A stretch of DNA of 64,000 nucleotides, taken from the NCBI GenBank assembly GCA_903994525.1, contig CAJEXW010000006.1, forward strand, positions 54,126 to 118,125, written 5' to 3'. The notes beneath the pieces were generated by a model. The model was not told the DNA's origin. It worked only from the letters and a program-made list of their open reading frames with translations, and did no database searches. The translations under genes and the position numbers were made by a program. This document shows positions 8,386 through 18,556 of this stretch, one piece after another; position 1 is the stretch's first letter, and every line of letters begins with the position of its first letter. The stretch comes from an uncultured Chlorobiaceae bacterium. GTDB taxonomy: Bacteria; Bacteroidota; Chlorobiia; Chlorobiales; Chlorobiaceae.

Positions 8386-9720
8386 GGTTTTACCTCCGAA
8401 TCAGCCAATAATCTTTTCCCATTCGTTGTAATACGGTATTGCTGAAGGCGGCTCACAGGCTTTCCGTGAATAGTATACTCTATGTAACCATCCAACAGAA
8501 GTCGCCGTATGACCTTATTGAGCTGACCGGAAACAGATTTCTGCCCCAGGCCTTTTGAAATATCCGATTTAGAAAGAGTGGATTTGTCAAGCAGCCTCAA
8601 TACAAAAATATCCAATGACTCTGGCTGCGACTCTGGCTGTTGGTTTTCAACTCGACTCCCTGGTCTGGGAAAAGTCACGGTAAACCAATGCTCCGACACA
8701 TCAATCTGCGGTTCTGCAACCCCATAATCGAGGCACAAATTGCGGATGCGCCGGATTCCTGAACCGATATGCTCAACCGCCTCCATGCGGTGCAGCATCC
8801 CGAACAAGAGCGGATTGCGTGGAATACTCTTGAAGCCAGGATCAGCCTCAGTCATGCCCGCAGGCAGACCACCGGGGCTGACAATTTCCACCCGATCCTT
8901 GAAGATATAGACCTGCACATTTGCCGTGGAACGATAATCGCGATGGGCAAGCGCATTCACCACCGCCTCTTCAGGCAGTTCAGGCCGCCCATCACGCTTG
9001 ACATGCTTGATGATGTACTCCACATTGATCTTGGAGAGAAGATAAACCATCACATCATCAAGCATGGTATAGATATCGCTGTCGAAACCGCGCCTGTCAA
9101 GAATTCGCTCCTTGTCGGTACCCAGAAACAAGGCGCAGGCAACATCAGCACTGATGGTAAATTTGCGGATATCCTTTGCCAGCAGCTACGCGCCAGCATG
9201 GACCATAGAACCATCCTTGAACAGGTGCAGATTGGCAAGAACTGTCAACGGCTCAATATCCACCGGAATTTTTGCCCGACGCTGAAAAAGTTTCCAGACA
9301 TCACTTGTCAAATCATCATGAATCGAAAAGCGGTCGCAGGGTGTTTCATCAAAATGGATCAGCCCCTCCCTGAAAAAAAATTTCCGGATCTCCTCCCGAG
9401 ACATCTGCTGCGATGATGCCCCTTCGCGCATAAAAAACTTGCCCCCGAACGAATAGGGTTTGCCATGCTGCTCCGGCACTGTGACGCACAACGCCCGGTC
9501 AACATTCGCAATATCAACTACTATCGGAGGTTCAGCCGAACGGGCTGTTGTCTGCACCTCCGACTTGAGACGGTTAAGGTCATCAACGCCTGTCATCTCT
9601 CCATTATCCGCCACACCAATCAGAATCACCCCGCCGGTAGCATTGGCAAAAGCACAGATCTCACGACCAAGATTCGACGTACCCGACCGCTTGAACTCGG
9701 TTGTGAAACCTGAAGTGGCG
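8382..9720 (-). pseudogene. AlbA_2 / HATPase_c_4 transcriptional regulator, 5'-truncated and split by TAG
   Basis: The family (COG2865) combines a Schlafen-like AlbA_2 DNA-binding domain, an ATPase-like domain and a winged helix. Seen here are TTEFKRSGTSNLGREICAFA then GGVILIGVADNG (AlbA_2), then HAGA, a TAG at 9186-9188, and in the same frame LLAKDIRKFTISAD, FLGTDKERILDRRGF, PEEAVVNALAHRDYRS and a C-terminal winged helix ending SEVKP. Relatives usually have Leu or Val where the TAG stands, so one T-to-A change from TTG would explain it. The frame has no ATG, GTG or TTG between 9720 and about 9790 and runs into the region antisense to the regulator at 9814, so the original 5' end seems to be lost. 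The TGA overlaps the small gene at 8385. Confidence 0.8.
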
Positions 9721-9813
9721 GGAGAGTGACCGACAAAGCCTGTTTTTAAGAATTCTGCGAGAAAAGCCCCGTTAAAAAATTTTCGAGTGCTTGTTTTATG
9801 GAGGAGAAAAAAA

Positions 9814-10201
9814 ATGGATGAGGTACAGGCATTTATTGATGAGCAAAAAGCTCTGGATCCAGAGTTTGCGGAGTCATTTGATGAAGGGTATGAACAGTTC
9901 AAGATAGGGGTTCTCCTTCGTCAGGCTCGTGAGAGTGCCGGGTTAACACAGGAAGATATTGCGGGCAAACTGATGACCAATAAATCCACTATTTCCCGTA
10001 TTGAAAATTACTCGCAGGATGTACGGCTGTCAATGTTGATGCACTATACCTGAAGCTCTTGGAAAAAAACTGAACCTTTCGATTCAGGAAGCGGGAACTA
10101 CTCGCCTATTCACTCCCACCCATCTGCTGCGACAACCGCTCCCAGCCGTCGAGGCCACCAGGCAAGCCAAGCTGAGAAGCCAGATTTTCCAATGCCTGTA
10201 A
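9814..10201 (+). pseudogene. XRE-family (HigA-like) regulator, frameshifted by one inserted T
   Basis: Starts at the ATG at 9814 with GGAGGAG eight bases upstream. Residues 1-76 are a typical antitoxin-type Cro/C1 repressor: DPEFAESFDEGYEQFKIGVL, then LRQARESAGLTQEDIAGKLM (helix-turn-helix), then NKSTISRIENYSQDVRLSML. It stops at TGA 10051-10053. Dropping the T at 10051 restores TEALGKKLNLSIQEAG, the normal C-terminal helix and strand of this family, after which the frame stays open to 10201. No toxin gene is adjacent. The truncated 79-residue product still holds the whole helix-turn-helix and could bind DNA. Confidence 0.8.
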
Positions 10202-10291
10202 TACCTGTGCAAGTTCAACCAAGGCTTGGGATGATTTCACGGGCTATCGCAATAGCTTCATTTGTCTTGTACATGCTCTTCAGTTTTTCAT
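10106..10291 (-). pseudogene. remnant of a small gene with two compensating frameshifts
   Basis: Downstream of panB, an ATG at 10291 has a good GGGGAGGA site, but its frame stops after three codons. One base over, the frame reads LKSMYKTNEAIAIAREI, then stops. From about 10235 the original frame resumes as ALVELAQVLQALENLASQLG, followed by LPGGLDGWERLSQQMGGSE, and a stop at 10106. Start and stop share a frame and the middle is shifted, as expected from one lost and one gained base in a gene of about 62 codons. No family was recognised. Alternatively only the 44-codon piece from a GTG at 10240 is expressed. Confidence 0.4.
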
Positions 10292-10367
10292 CAACGGTAT
10301 TCCTCCCCTATTACCATAATCACCATGCTCGTTCCTGTTTCCAGTCCACTCCCCCCATCATCTTTCT

Positions 10368-11201
10368 TCAGTAACTCTCATCTGCCGAAGGAAAATCGCG
10401 CTTCCGAACATCGTCAACATACTGCCGGGCGGCCTGCTCAATGACGGTATTCAGGTCGGCATACTGGCGGACAAAGCGGGGATGAAACTCGCGGTTGAGG
10501 CCGAGGATGTCGTTGATAACCAGCACCTGGCCGTCGCATTCGACTCCGGCGCCAATGCCGATGGTGGGGATGGTGAGCAAGCGGGTGGCTTCAGCGGCCA
10601 GGGTTGAAGGGATTTTTTCGAGCACAATGGCAAAGGCTCCTGCCTTTTCAAGAATAACGACATCTTCAAGAAGCTGCTCCGCTTCTTTCTCCTCCTGGGC
10701 CCTTACGCGGTAACTGCCATACTTGTAGATGGACTGTGGCATAAGGCCAAGATGGCCCATGACGGGAATGCCGACATCCGTGATTCTCTTGACGGTGTCC
10801 ACAATAACCCTTCCCCCCTCCAGCTTGACGGCATCACACTCATGCTCTTTCATGATTTTTCCGGCATTGCGCAATGCCTCTTCGCTGGAGAGCTGGTAGC
10901 TCATAAAGGGCATGTCGATAACTACCATCGCCCGTCCGCTCTCATCGTGCACGCCTCTGACAACCGCTTTGGCGTGATAGATCATCTCCTCAATCGTGAT
11001 GGGCAACGTTGTGCTGTGGCCTGCAAAGACATTGCTGGCGGAATCGCCGACGAGGAGCACATCAACACCGGCGCGGTCGAGAATTCTGGCCATGGTATAG
11101 TCGTAAGCGGTCAACATGGATATTTTTTCGCCGTTCTGCTTCATGTCAAGCAATCTTCGGGTCGTGACGTGGGCTGCTTTTTGATGAACGCTTTTGTTCA
11201 T
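10368..11201 (-). CDS. panB: 3-methyl-2-oxobutanoate hydroxymethyltransferase
   Basis: Transfers a hydroxymethyl group from 5,10-methylene-tetrahydrofolate to alpha-ketoisovalerate, the first step of pantothenate synthesis. The 277-residue length is usual. Diagnostic stretches are [40 protein letters not shown] (metal and substrate Asp), [30 protein letters not shown] and the C-terminal [20 protein letters not shown]. It is flanked on its 3' side by gene remnants of the accessory island and on its 5' side, 37 bases away, by the lipoate-ligase gene on the same strand. Confidence 0.95.
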   Translation of the reverse strand: MNKSVHQKAAHVTTRRLLDMKQNGEKISMLTAYDYTMARILDRAGVDVLLVGDSASNVFAGHSTTLPITIEEMIYHAKAVVRGVHDESGRAMVVIDMPFMSYQLSSEEALRNAGKIMKEHECDAVKLEGGRVIVDTVKRITDVGIPVMGHLGLMPQSIYKYGSYRVRAQEEKEAEQLLEDVVILEKAGAFAIVLEKIPSTLAAEATRLLTIPTIGIGAGVECDGQVLVINDILGLNREFHPRFVRQYADLNTVIEQAARQYVDDVRKRDFPSADESY

Positions 11202-11238
11202 GGTGGTACCGCTTAATTGATGAAATGATGCTGTAACA

Positions 11239-12039
11239 TTAATAAATATCTGTCAAGTCGTCGGCATGAAGCTCGACGGTTTCAACGCCCTCGGTGTGGC
11301 CTGCCGCGCTTTTCATAAGCACTGCAAGTTGTTCATATTGTGGCAGGTAGCCAAGAATTTCCTCCAGTGAGGTGGTTTTCCGCTCCATCTCCTCTCCAAT
11401 GCCATCATGAAGAACTCCGCTATCCGGCAAGGAAACAAAAGCACCAAGCTGCTTGTGGCGGGGTGAAAGTGGCAGCGAACCGTGCTGCAAAAGGACGTTA
11501 CGGCTTCTGCGTTGCGCTGAACCAACCAGTTTCCGTCCATCTACCTGCAGCTCATATTTGGCCGATGCGGTAAAACAGCTCACCGAACTTGAGGAAGCCT
11601 CGCCCTGAGACCTGCTCAGGGTTGAACGACAAAACTCGGCGTGAATGCCGAGCCCCTCCAGTGCGTGCTGAATCACCTCATGCACCACGCGGTAAAGCGT
11701 TGCATTGTGCTCGGCTGATTCGGTAAAAAAGCTGTAGGTAAACTCTTCGGCGTGAAAAACGGCCCTGCCTCCCGTGGGTCTTCGAACAATATCAATACCG
11801 GCGGCACTGCATTTGGCACTGTCAAGAGCTGAAATATCCTGATTATATCCTACCGTAATGGCGTGTGGAGACCAGCCATAAAACCTCCAGAGACAACTGT
11901 CGCCACCATACCGTCTCTGAAACCGGCCATCAAGAAAAGAGGCCATCAGTCGTCGGTCCGTCTCCATATTTTCTTTACCGGTGTGCAAACCGGAATCAAG
12001 AGCGTAGACTCTTGAAAAAAGAGTGTTCATTACCTGCAA
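11239..12039 (-). CDS. lipoate-protein ligase A family protein
   Basis: A biotin/lipoate protein ligase fold of 266 residues. The key motif [20 protein letters not shown] (about residues 85-104) is the lipoyl-adenylate binding loop. It is followed by [20 protein letters not shown], which holds the catalytic Lys of the family ([10 protein letters not shown]), and LLQHGSLPL. Such proteins attach lipoate or octanoate to E2 or GcvH proteins, or act as LipM-type octanoyltransferases; the sequence alone does not decide which. The start may be the first Met (12039) or the fourth codon (12030). Confidence 0.85.
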   Translation of the reverse strand: MQVMNTLFSRVYALDSGLHTGKENMETDRRLMASFLDGRFQRRYGGDSCLWRFYGWSPHAITVGYNQDISALDSAKCSAAGIDIVRRPTGGRAVFHAEEFTYSFFTESAEHNATLYRVVHEVIQHALEGLGIHAEFCRSTLSRSQGEASSSSVSCFTASAKYELQVDGRKLVGSAQRRSRNVLLQHGSLPLSPRHKQLGAFVSLPDSGVLHDGIGEEMERKTTSLEEILGYLPQYEQLAVLMKSAAGHTEGVETVELHADDLTDIY

Positions 12040-12158
12040 ATTTCAAACAAGATAGATGAAAAGGATATGGCATCAAAAAAAGTGTAGGGAAATGTTCTTC
12101 AAGAGGGGTATTTTCCTGAAAATTGCTCCACAACACCAATCATTTCAGAAAAGGAACC

Positions 12159-13241
12159 ATGCCACGTCTCACTGTTGCCCTCATTTTTGGAGGCAGATCT
12201 GCTGAACACGAGATTTCGATCATTTCAGCCCAGTCCATCGCGGCACATATCAACACTGAACAATACCGTCTTCTCCCCCTCTATATCACGCATGAAGGCA
12301 CCTGGCTTTGTGAAGGTGTTGCAACTGAAATTCTCAATCTTGAGCTCTCGCCCCTGTTAAGAAAAACATCGCTTGAGGAGACAACGAAAACGCTGAAAGC
12401 CATGGTTCTGCGGGCTGATCAAAAGCCATTTGACCTTGATTTCAAAGCAGCCTCAATTGATCTGGCTTTTCTTGCCCTTCATGGTACTTTCGGGGAAGAT
12501 GGTCGAATTCAGGGCTTTCTGGATACCTGCGGAATTCCCTATACCGGATGTGGTGTGCTGGCATCAGCCCTGACGATGGATAAAGCACTTACCAAACTTT
12601 GCGTGGTCGATGCCGGGCTGCACGTGGCCCCCTCCCTGACCATTATCAGCACTGATTACCACTCGTGCCCTGAGAAGGTGCACTCCCTTGTTGAAGAGCA
12701 GTTTGAGTACCCGTTTTTTGTCAAACCAGCCAACCTTGGCTCATCCATCGGCATCTCAAAAGTCCATCATCACGGAGAGCTTCAGTCTGCGATGCAGTGC
12801 GCCTGTTTGCTCGACTGGAAGATTCTTGTTGAGAAGGCAATCAAAGGGAGAGAAATTGAAGTTGCGGTGCTTGGAAACGATAAACCGGAGGTGTCACTCT
12901 GCGGTGAAATTGAACCTGGCAAGGAGTTCTATGATTATCAGGATAAGTACATTTTCAACACGGCTCAATTTTTTATTCCCGCCCGTCTTCCCGCCGATCT
13001 TCAGGAAAGGGTGAGAGCCGAAGCCCTCAAGGCTTACAAGGCTCTGGGGTGCAGTGGCATGTCGAGAGTCGATTTTTTTGTGGATGAGCATTCTGGCTCA
13101 ATTGTCCTGAATGAGGTGAATACGATCCCTGGATTTACCGATATCAGCATGTATCCAAGGCTTATGGAGTCTGTCGGGATCTCATTTCCCGAGCTTGTCG
13201 AGCATCTGCTGATCCTTGCACTTGAAACGAAAAGCCAATGA
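12159..13241 (+). CDS. ddl: D-alanine--D-alanine ligase
   Basis: ATP-grasp enzyme that makes the D-Ala-D-Ala dipeptide of peptidoglycan. The ATG at 12159 follows AAGGAA and gives the standard N-terminus [20 protein letters not shown]; a longer frame from 12123 is not needed. Other motifs are [53 protein letters not shown] (ATP binding), AVLGN and [13 protein letters not shown] then [20 protein letters not shown]. About 360 residues is usual. The stop overlaps the TPR gene (ATGA at 13238). Confidence 0.95.
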   Translation: MPRLTVALIFGGRSAEHEISIISAQSIAAHINTEQYRLLPLYITHEGTWLCEGVATEILNLELSPLLRKTSLEETTKTLKAMVLRADQKPFDLDFKAASIDLAFLALHGTFGEDGRIQGFLDTCGIPYTGCGVLASALTMDKALTKLCVVDAGLHVAPSLTIISTDYHSCPEKVHSLVEEQFEYPFFVKPANLGSSIGISKVHHHGELQSAMQCACLLDWKILVEKAIKGREIEVAVLGNDKPEVSLCGEIEPGKEFYDYQDKYIFNTAQFFIPARLPADLQERVRAEALKAYKALGCSGMSRVDFFVDEHSGSIVLNEVNTIPGFTDISMYPRLMESVGISFPELVEHLLILALETKSQ

Positions 13242-13813
13242 AAAGAGTGCCTTATCTTTTTTTTGCAGAGGTATCCCTCGACATTTCACGCCGGGAGTTC
13301 CAGTCGGGTTTTGAAAAACTTGAGCCATTTTCTGACCTTTTTTCAGAGTCATACCTCTTTAACCTGCTCTCTGCAAAGGCACTTCTCGGCCTGAAAAGAG
13401 AGACTCTTGCCGCAACATACCTGAAAAAATGTTGTGCCATAGCACCGGCAAACCAGGTCGCCTGGGATGATCTTGCAGGAATACAGGCATCTCCGCAGGG
13501 TGAGGAGAAGTCTGTTGCTTCGCTGTACTACGATCCTGTCATGGATGAACTGGAACAGCTCTCCGCGGCGCTGATGAATTTTGAGCCCATGAAAACTTTG
13601 GAGACTGCCGACCCCACCTCCATTGTCGAGCAAAAAAAACCCTTTTCTGATGATACCGCCATTGCTGTGCCCACAGAAACGCTTGCAAATCTTTTTACCG
13701 CCCAGGGAGCCTTCAAAAAAGCCATAAAGATTTATACCCATCTTATCCAGCTCAAACCTCAAAATGCCGCAGCCTATCAGGAGGAGATTGACTCACTTCT
13801 TGACCGGCTGTAG
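13238..13813 (+). CDS. TPR-containing protein
   Basis: A 191-residue soluble protein with a tetratricopeptide-like N-terminal region ([20 protein letters not shown], then [20 protein letters not shown]) and a second repeat at the C-terminus ([20 protein letters not shown], then [20 protein letters not shown]). The two are joined by an acidic linker. The ATG overlaps the ddl stop, so it is probably coupled to ddl. TPR proteins mediate protein contacts; the partner is unknown. About 115 bases separate it from the exporter genes downstream. Confidence 0.75.
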   Translation: MKRVPYLFFAEVSLDISRREFQSGFEKLEPFSDLFSESYLFNLLSAKALLGLKRETLAATYLKKCCAIAPANQVAWDDLAGIQASPQGEEKSVASLYYDPVMDELEQLSAALMNFEPMKTLETADPTSIVEQKKPFSDDTAIAVPTETLANLFTAQGAFKKAIKIYTHLIQLKPQNAAAYQEEIDSLLDRL

Positions 13814-13929
13814 GAGGATACAACGCTCATTACAGAGGAGAAGCTGAAAACTCCTTTTGAAACTTTTGACACAGCAAAAACATTGTACTACATTAACGCA
13901 GTTGAAATTGGATATTGCTGACACTCAAA

Positions 13930-15312
13930 ATGGTTGGAACAGGGATCTTGCTTTCCAGATATATCTTTTTATTGTTGATCGTTGCCTCGTTTTTCGCAGT
14001 GCCCTCCACGGGAGAGTGTGCCGAAATTACTGAACAGAAGCTCTCGCTTGCAGAGTGCATTACAAAAGCGCTGAGCAACTCCTCTTCAGCAAAAAAAGCT
14101 GAAAATAATCTCAAGCTTCAAGGCACTGATGTGCTGAAGAGCTATGGCAGTTTTCTGCCCCGCCTCTCGCTTTCCGCTGGCTACACCCCTTACGCACTCA
14201 GCCGAAGCTACATTCTTGATACCCCGGTCACAGAGATTTTCAAAACAACACGCAAGTCGGTTGATCTCACCATTACCACATCACTTAACCTTTTCAATGG
14301 TTTCAGGGATTATGCTTCACTGCAATCGTCACTCAAAAAGGAGAGTGCTGCTGAGTATACCCTTGCACGAGTCCTTGAAAGCGTGGTCTTTGATGTCACA
14401 CAGGCCTATTTTCAGGTGCTGCTTGATCGTGAACTGCTCGATATTTCAAGAGAAAACCTGCTTTCTTCGCAAGATCAACTGACACTCATCGACCGCCAGT
14501 TCAAAGTTGGACTGAAATCGATGACCGATCGCTACCAGCAGGAGTCAGAAACGGAGCAGAGTCATCTTTCGGTCATAAAAGCGGAAACCCGTATGGAGCG
14601 CAGCATGTTTGAGCTGAAGCGACGACTGCAGATGAATCCTGACATCAAGGTCAATCTGCTCCCCAATCCCCAGGAATTTGCTCCCCCCCCTGATTCGAAG
14701 CCAAATGTTGACTCACTTGTCGCTCTTGCCCTGCAACGAAGGGGGGATCTGAAAAGCAAGTCGCTCGAAACAACTGCTGCCCAGTGGCAGATCAAGGCCG
14801 CCCGCGCCTCATGGTATCCGACGCTTGATCTCAATGTCATTGTTACATCAGGTGGTGTCGAGTATCTCAATCATGAATACTCCTATCCCCCTCTTTCGGA
14901 ACAATTCAGCAAAACTTTTGGATCTTCGGCAGGAGTTCGGTTCAGTTGGCTGCTCTTTGATGGTTTTCAGACCCGCTATGCCGTTGAAGGAGCAAAAATC
15001 AACCTCCTGAACCAGCAATTTGATTACGAAGATCTGAAAAGAAATATCGTGATAGACCTTCACCAGGCTGCTGGCGACTATACCTCTGCATGGACGCAAA
15101 TTGAGACTGCAAAAGTGAGTTTTTCTGCCGCTCGCTCAGCCTTCGAGGCGGTCAAGAGAAAATATGAACTTGGAGCGGCAAGTTTTGTTGAGCTCAGCCT
15201 TGCGCGAGCCACTCTTTTTAATGCCCGGTCAACTCTCTCTCAAGCCACCTATAACCTTGCCCTGCAAAAAAGTGTTCTTGATTTCACCACTGGCAAGCCC
15301 GTCAAACCATAA
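13930..15312 (+). CDS. TolC-family outer-membrane efflux protein
   Basis: Outer-membrane channel of a tripartite exporter. The ATG at 13930 gives a signal peptide (VGTGILLSRYIFLLLIVASF, then FAVPSTGECAE). An open frame extends to a TTG at 13915. Two OEP repeats are visible: LSLAECITKALSNSSSAKKA (first repeat start) and SLVALALQRRGDLKSKSLET (second repeat). Coiled-coil helices and barrel stretches such as NLFNGFRDYASL and WLLFDGFQTRYAVEGAKINL follow. The roughly 460-residue length is normal. It is the first gene of a five-gene exporter cluster that supplies adaptor, ATPase and two permeases. Confidence 0.88.
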   Translation: MVGTGILLSRYIFLLLIVASFFAVPSTGECAEITEQKLSLAECITKALSNSSSAKKAENNLKLQGTDVLKSYGSFLPRLSLSAGYTPYALSRSYILDTPVTEIFKTTRKSVDLTITTSLNLFNGFRDYASLQSSLKKESAAEYTLARVLESVVFDVTQAYFQVLLDRELLDISRENLLSSQDQLTLIDRQFKVGLKSMTDRYQQESETEQSHLSVIKAETRMERSMFELKRRLQMNPDIKVNLLPNPQEFAPPPDSKPNVDSLVALALQRRGDLKSKSLETTAAQWQIKAARASWYPTLDLNVIVTSGGVEYLNHEYSYPPLSEQFSKTFGSSAGVRFSWLLFDGFQTRYAVEGAKINLLNQQFDYEDLKRNIVIDLHQAAGDYTSAWTQIETAKVSFSAARSAFEAVKRKYELGAASFVELSLARATLFNARSTLSQATYNLALQKSVLDFTTGKPVKP

Positions 15313-15338
15313 CAAAACGAATTCGACATCTGATTCCG

Positions 15339-16592
15339 ATGAGTAAAAAAAATAACCGATTACAACGAAAAACTCTCCTGATCGCTCTTGCTGCACTTCT
15401 GTTGTGTGGAGTGCTCCTCTTTACCTTCCTCAAATCCAGGGAAAAACCAGTAGAGGTTACCACTGAAAAGGTCATCCTCAGGGATGTTGTGCATCTGGTG
15501 ACAGCCACCGGTAAAATTGAACCGGAACTTGTTGTTGCCATGTCGCCTGATGTCTCCGGCGAAATTATTGAGCTCCCCGTGAAAGATGGACAGAATGTGC
15601 GGCAAGGCTCACTCCTCTTCAAGATTCAGCCCGACCTCTACATCAACCAGGTGGAACAAAGCCTGGCCCAGCTTAATTCGGCAAAATCCCAGAGTCTTGA
15701 AGCATCCTCCAGAAAGCTCAAGGCAGAGGATGATTTTCGCAAGGCCTCTCTGCTCTACACGGAGAAACTGATCTCCGAGTCTGATTACATTGTTTCAAAA
15801 ACCAATGCCGAAGCTGCCCGGGCAACCTTTCAAGCCTCCCTTCACGCCATAGAACAGAACAGAAGCCTGCTGGTACAGAATCAGGATCGTATGAAAAAAA
15901 CCATTGTTCGCGCCCCTCTCAACGGCACCATTATCGCCTTGAACAGCAAGGCCGGTGAGCGTGTTGTCGGCACTGGCCAGTTTCCCGGCACTGAAGTGCT
16001 GCGTCTAGCGAACCTCGACAGTATGCAGGTTGAGGTTGAGGTCAATGAGAATGATATTGTCAATGTTAAAACAGGCAATCCTGTCTCTATTACGGTTGAT
16101 GCTTATGGAAACAGAGTTTTCAGGGGAGTTGTGCGTGAAATATCCAATTCGGCCCTGGTCAAGGCGGCCAATACCCAGGAGGAGGTGACAAACTTTTCCG
16201 TCAAAATCAGGATTCTCAACCATGAGCGTCTGCTGAAACCCGGTATGAGCGCAACCGCCGATATTGAATCGATCACCGTGAATAATGCCCTCGTGGTGCC
16301 CATTCAAAGTGTCACGATGCGAGGTGGAACAGAGCCGGCAGAGATGGCTAAGGGAGAAAAAAATGCCGTGACCATCATGACAAAAAGTAGAGCCACTGAA
16401 AGTCGCCAGGGTGTCTTTGTTGTTACCGCTGGCAGGGCATCATTTCGGGCAATCACCACCGGCACGACCGACAACACGCATATTATTGTCACTTCGGGAC
16501 TTAAAAAGGGAGAAGAGGTGGTTTCGGGAAGTTACTCCGCCATCACCAGTCAACTGAAGGAGGGAAGCCTTGTCACACAGCAGCAGCGATAA
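15339..16592 (+). CDS. periplasmic adaptor, MacA/HlyD family
   Basis: Links the inner-membrane ABC permease to TolC. It has one N-terminal membrane anchor (about residues 10-28, [20 protein letters not shown]). The barrel and lipoyl half-motif ([20 protein letters not shown], then [13 protein letters not shown]) comes next, followed by a hairpin of coiled coils, the second lipoyl half ([20 protein letters not shown]), a beta-barrel and a membrane-proximal domain ([20 protein letters not shown]). The 417-residue length fits MacA. It lies 26 bases after TolC. Confidence 0.88.
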   Translation: MSKKNNRLQRKTLLIALAALLLCGVLLFTFLKSREKPVEVTTEKVILRDVVHLVTATGKIEPELVVAMSPDVSGEIIELPVKDGQNVRQGSLLFKIQPDLYINQVEQSLAQLNSAKSQSLEASSRKLKAEDDFRKASLLYTEKLISESDYIVSKTNAEAARATFQASLHAIEQNRSLLVQNQDRMKKTIVRAPLNGTIIALNSKAGERVVGTGQFPGTEVLRLANLDSMQVEVEVNENDIVNVKTGNPVSITVDAYGNRVFRGVVREISNSALVKAANTQEEVTNFSVKIRILNHERLLKPGMSATADIESITVNNALVVPIQSVTMRGGTEPAEMAKGEKNAVTIMTKSRATESRQGVFVVTAGRASFRAITTGTTDNTHIIVTSGLKKGEEVVSGSYSAITSQLKEGSLVTQQQR

Positions 16593-16596
16593 CGCC

Positions 16597-17283
16597 ATGA
16601 CGCAGAGGGCAATGATCACCATGCAGTCGCTCTGCAAGTTTTATGAGATGGGCGACCAGACTGTCAAGGCACTTGACTCCATTAACCTTGATTTCAGATT
16701 GAATGACTATGCGGCAATCATGGGACCTTCCGGAAGTGGCAAGTCCACCCTTATGAATATTCTGGGCTGCCTCGATACACCAACCTCCGGAGTGTATGAG
16801 CTGAACGGAGTCAATGTCGCAGAGATGGATGACGATGAGCTGGCCCGTATCAGGAACAAGGAGATAGGATTTGTCTTTCAAACCTTTAACCTTCTGCCTC
16901 GCCTCAATTGTCTGCGCAACGTTGAACTTCCTTTGATCTATGCTGGAGTTGACCCCGAAGAGCGTGAAGAGCGTGCGGTCGAGGCCCTTGTGAAAGTCGG
17001 GCTTGGTGAAAGAATCAAGCACAAGCCCGCTGAACTTTCAGGTGGGCAGATTCAGCGGGTCGCCATAGCAAGAGCGCTTATTAACAAGCCCTCCATTATA
17101 CTTGCTGACGAGCCTACCGGTAACCTTGATACCGCCACCAGCAAAGAGATCATGACTATTTTTGGGGAACTCTCGGATGCTGGCAATACCATCATCCTGA
17201 TCACCCATGAAGAGGATATTGCCAGCTACACCCGCCGGGTTATTCGTCTCCGTGACGGAAAAATCGAAAGCGATTCCAGGTAA
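16597..17283 (+). CDS. ABC transporter ATP-binding protein, MacB/LolD type
   Basis: Energises the exporter. Visible are Walker A ([19 protein letters not shown]), Q-loop ([13 protein letters not shown]), signature ([17 protein letters not shown]), Walker B ([15 protein letters not shown]) and the H-loop ([15 protein letters not shown]). The start is taken at the ATG at 16597. A later ATG at 16612 has a better purine-rich site (AGAGGG) and may be the true one. The TAA overlaps the ATG of the first permease at 17283. Unlike canonical MacB, the ATPase is a separate polypeptide. Confidence 0.92.
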   Translation: MTQRAMITMQSLCKFYEMGDQTVKALDSINLDFRLNDYAAIMGPSGSGKSTLMNILGCLDTPTSGVYELNGVNVAEMDDDELARIRNKEIGFVFQTFNLLPRLNCLRNVELPLIYAGVDPEEREERAVEALVKVGLGERIKHKPAELSGGQIQRVAIARALINKPSIILADEPTGNLDTATSKEIMTIFGELSDAGNTIILITHEEDIASYTRRVIRLRDGKIESDSR

Positions 17284-18548
17284 TGAAACGGAGCTTCAGA
17301 CAATTTCGTTATGAATCGACAGAGAGCCTGAAGATGGCTCTTTACCAGATCAAGGCCAATAAAACCAGATCATTTCTTACCGCGCTTGGGGTTATTATAG
17401 GCATTGTTGCCATCACCATGATGGGCACGGCCATTAATGGCATTGACCGGGGGTTCGACAAAAGCCTCGCCATGCTTGGATACGATGTTATCTATGTGCA
17501 GAAATCATCCTGGAGCACCATGGGGCAATGGTGGAGATACCGAAACCGTCCGGATATTAAAACAGAGTATGCCCCACAGCTCAACCGGATTATTGCCGCC
17601 AATCCAAAATCCGAGCTGATCATTGCTGTGCCTCAGCGCTCAACCTATCAGGCATCTGCCAGGTATCGTGATCGCAACCTTGAACAGGTTTTTTCACTGG
17701 GAACAAACCAGGACTATCTCCAGACGGCCTCAGGTGATCTCGCTTTGGGTCGTTTTTTTACCCCTGCCGAATCCGCTGCCAGTGATATGGTCTGTGTTGT
17801 TGGCGATGATATTGCGACTGGACTTTTTCCTGACGAACCAGCACTTGGTCAATTGATTCAGATAAAAAATCGCAAGTTTCGCATTTTGGGAGTCTTCAGA
17901 AAACAGGGGAAGTTTCTTGGGCTTTTCAGTTTTGACAATCAGATTATTATGCCACTGGGAGCTTTTGAACGGGTGTACGGTAAAACGATGTTCACCAGCA
18001 TCAGGGTTAAAATCAAGAGCCAGGGGCGTATGGCTGAAGCCATGGAGGAGCTGTTGGGCATAATGAGGCGCATCCGAAAAATTGCGACCGGTGATGCAGA
18101 GAACTTTTCGATCAATGAACAGAGAGCCTTTAAAAGCCAGCTTGACCCCATTAAAAATGGTATCGCTGTTGCCGGAATATTTATTACCGGGATGTCCCTT
18201 TTTGTGGGTGCCATCGGAATTATGAACATCACGTTTGTCAGCGTCAAAGAGCGCACCCGGGAGATTGGACTTCGCAAGGCACTGGGAGCGAGACGGCAAA
18301 CGATTCTGCTGCAGTTTCTTATTGAATCGGTGATGATCTGCCTCATCGGCGGCATAACAGGGGTAGGGATAACACTCTTCTTCACTTTTGCTCTCGGTCA
18401 GCTTGTCCCGTCTTTTCCGATACAACTCTCTTTTGACCTTGTTTTTGCAAGTCTTGCTGTTTCGGTGCTTACAGGAGTAATATCTGGTCTTGCCCCTGCC
18501 GTGACCGCTTCAAAACTTGACCCGGCTGACTCGTTGCGATATGAATAG
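17283..18548 (+). CDS. MacB-like ABC permease, first copy
   Basis: A 421-residue permease with one N-terminal membrane helix (FLTALGVIIGIVAITMMGTA, about residues 36-55), a MacB periplasmic core domain of about 220 residues, and three C-terminal helices of the FtsX fold (AVAGIFITGMSLFVGAIGIM, ILLQFLIESVMICLIGGITG, LVFASLAVSVLTGVISGLAP). The conserved VSVKERTREIGLRKALGARR between helices is diagnostic. Its ATG overlaps the ATPase stop. A second, divergent copy follows eight bases later, suggesting a heterodimeric permease. Confidence 0.9.
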   Translation: MKRSFRQFRYESTESLKMALYQIKANKTRSFLTALGVIIGIVAITMMGTAINGIDRGFDKSLAMLGYDVIYVQKSSWSTMGQWWRYRNRPDIKTEYAPQLNRIIAANPKSELIIAVPQRSTYQASARYRDRNLEQVFSLGTNQDYLQTASGDLALGRFFTPAESAASDMVCVVGDDIATGLFPDEPALGQLIQIKNRKFRILGVFRKQGKFLGLFSFDNQIIMPLGAFERVYGKTMFTSIRVKIKSQGRMAEAMEELLGIMRRIRKIATGDAENFSINEQRAFKSQLDPIKNGIAVAGIFITGMSLFVGAIGIMNITFVSVKERTREIGLRKALGARRQTILLQFLIESVMICLIGGITGVGITLFFTFALGQLVPSFPIQLSFDLVFASLAVSVLTGVISGLAPAVTASKLDPADSLRYE

Positions 18549-18556
18549 GAGGACTT

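Noticed and set aside
9715..9750. GTCGGTCACTCTCCCGCCAC segment as a possible insertion-sequence end
   Set aside because: No matching inverted copy or target duplication was found in the window.
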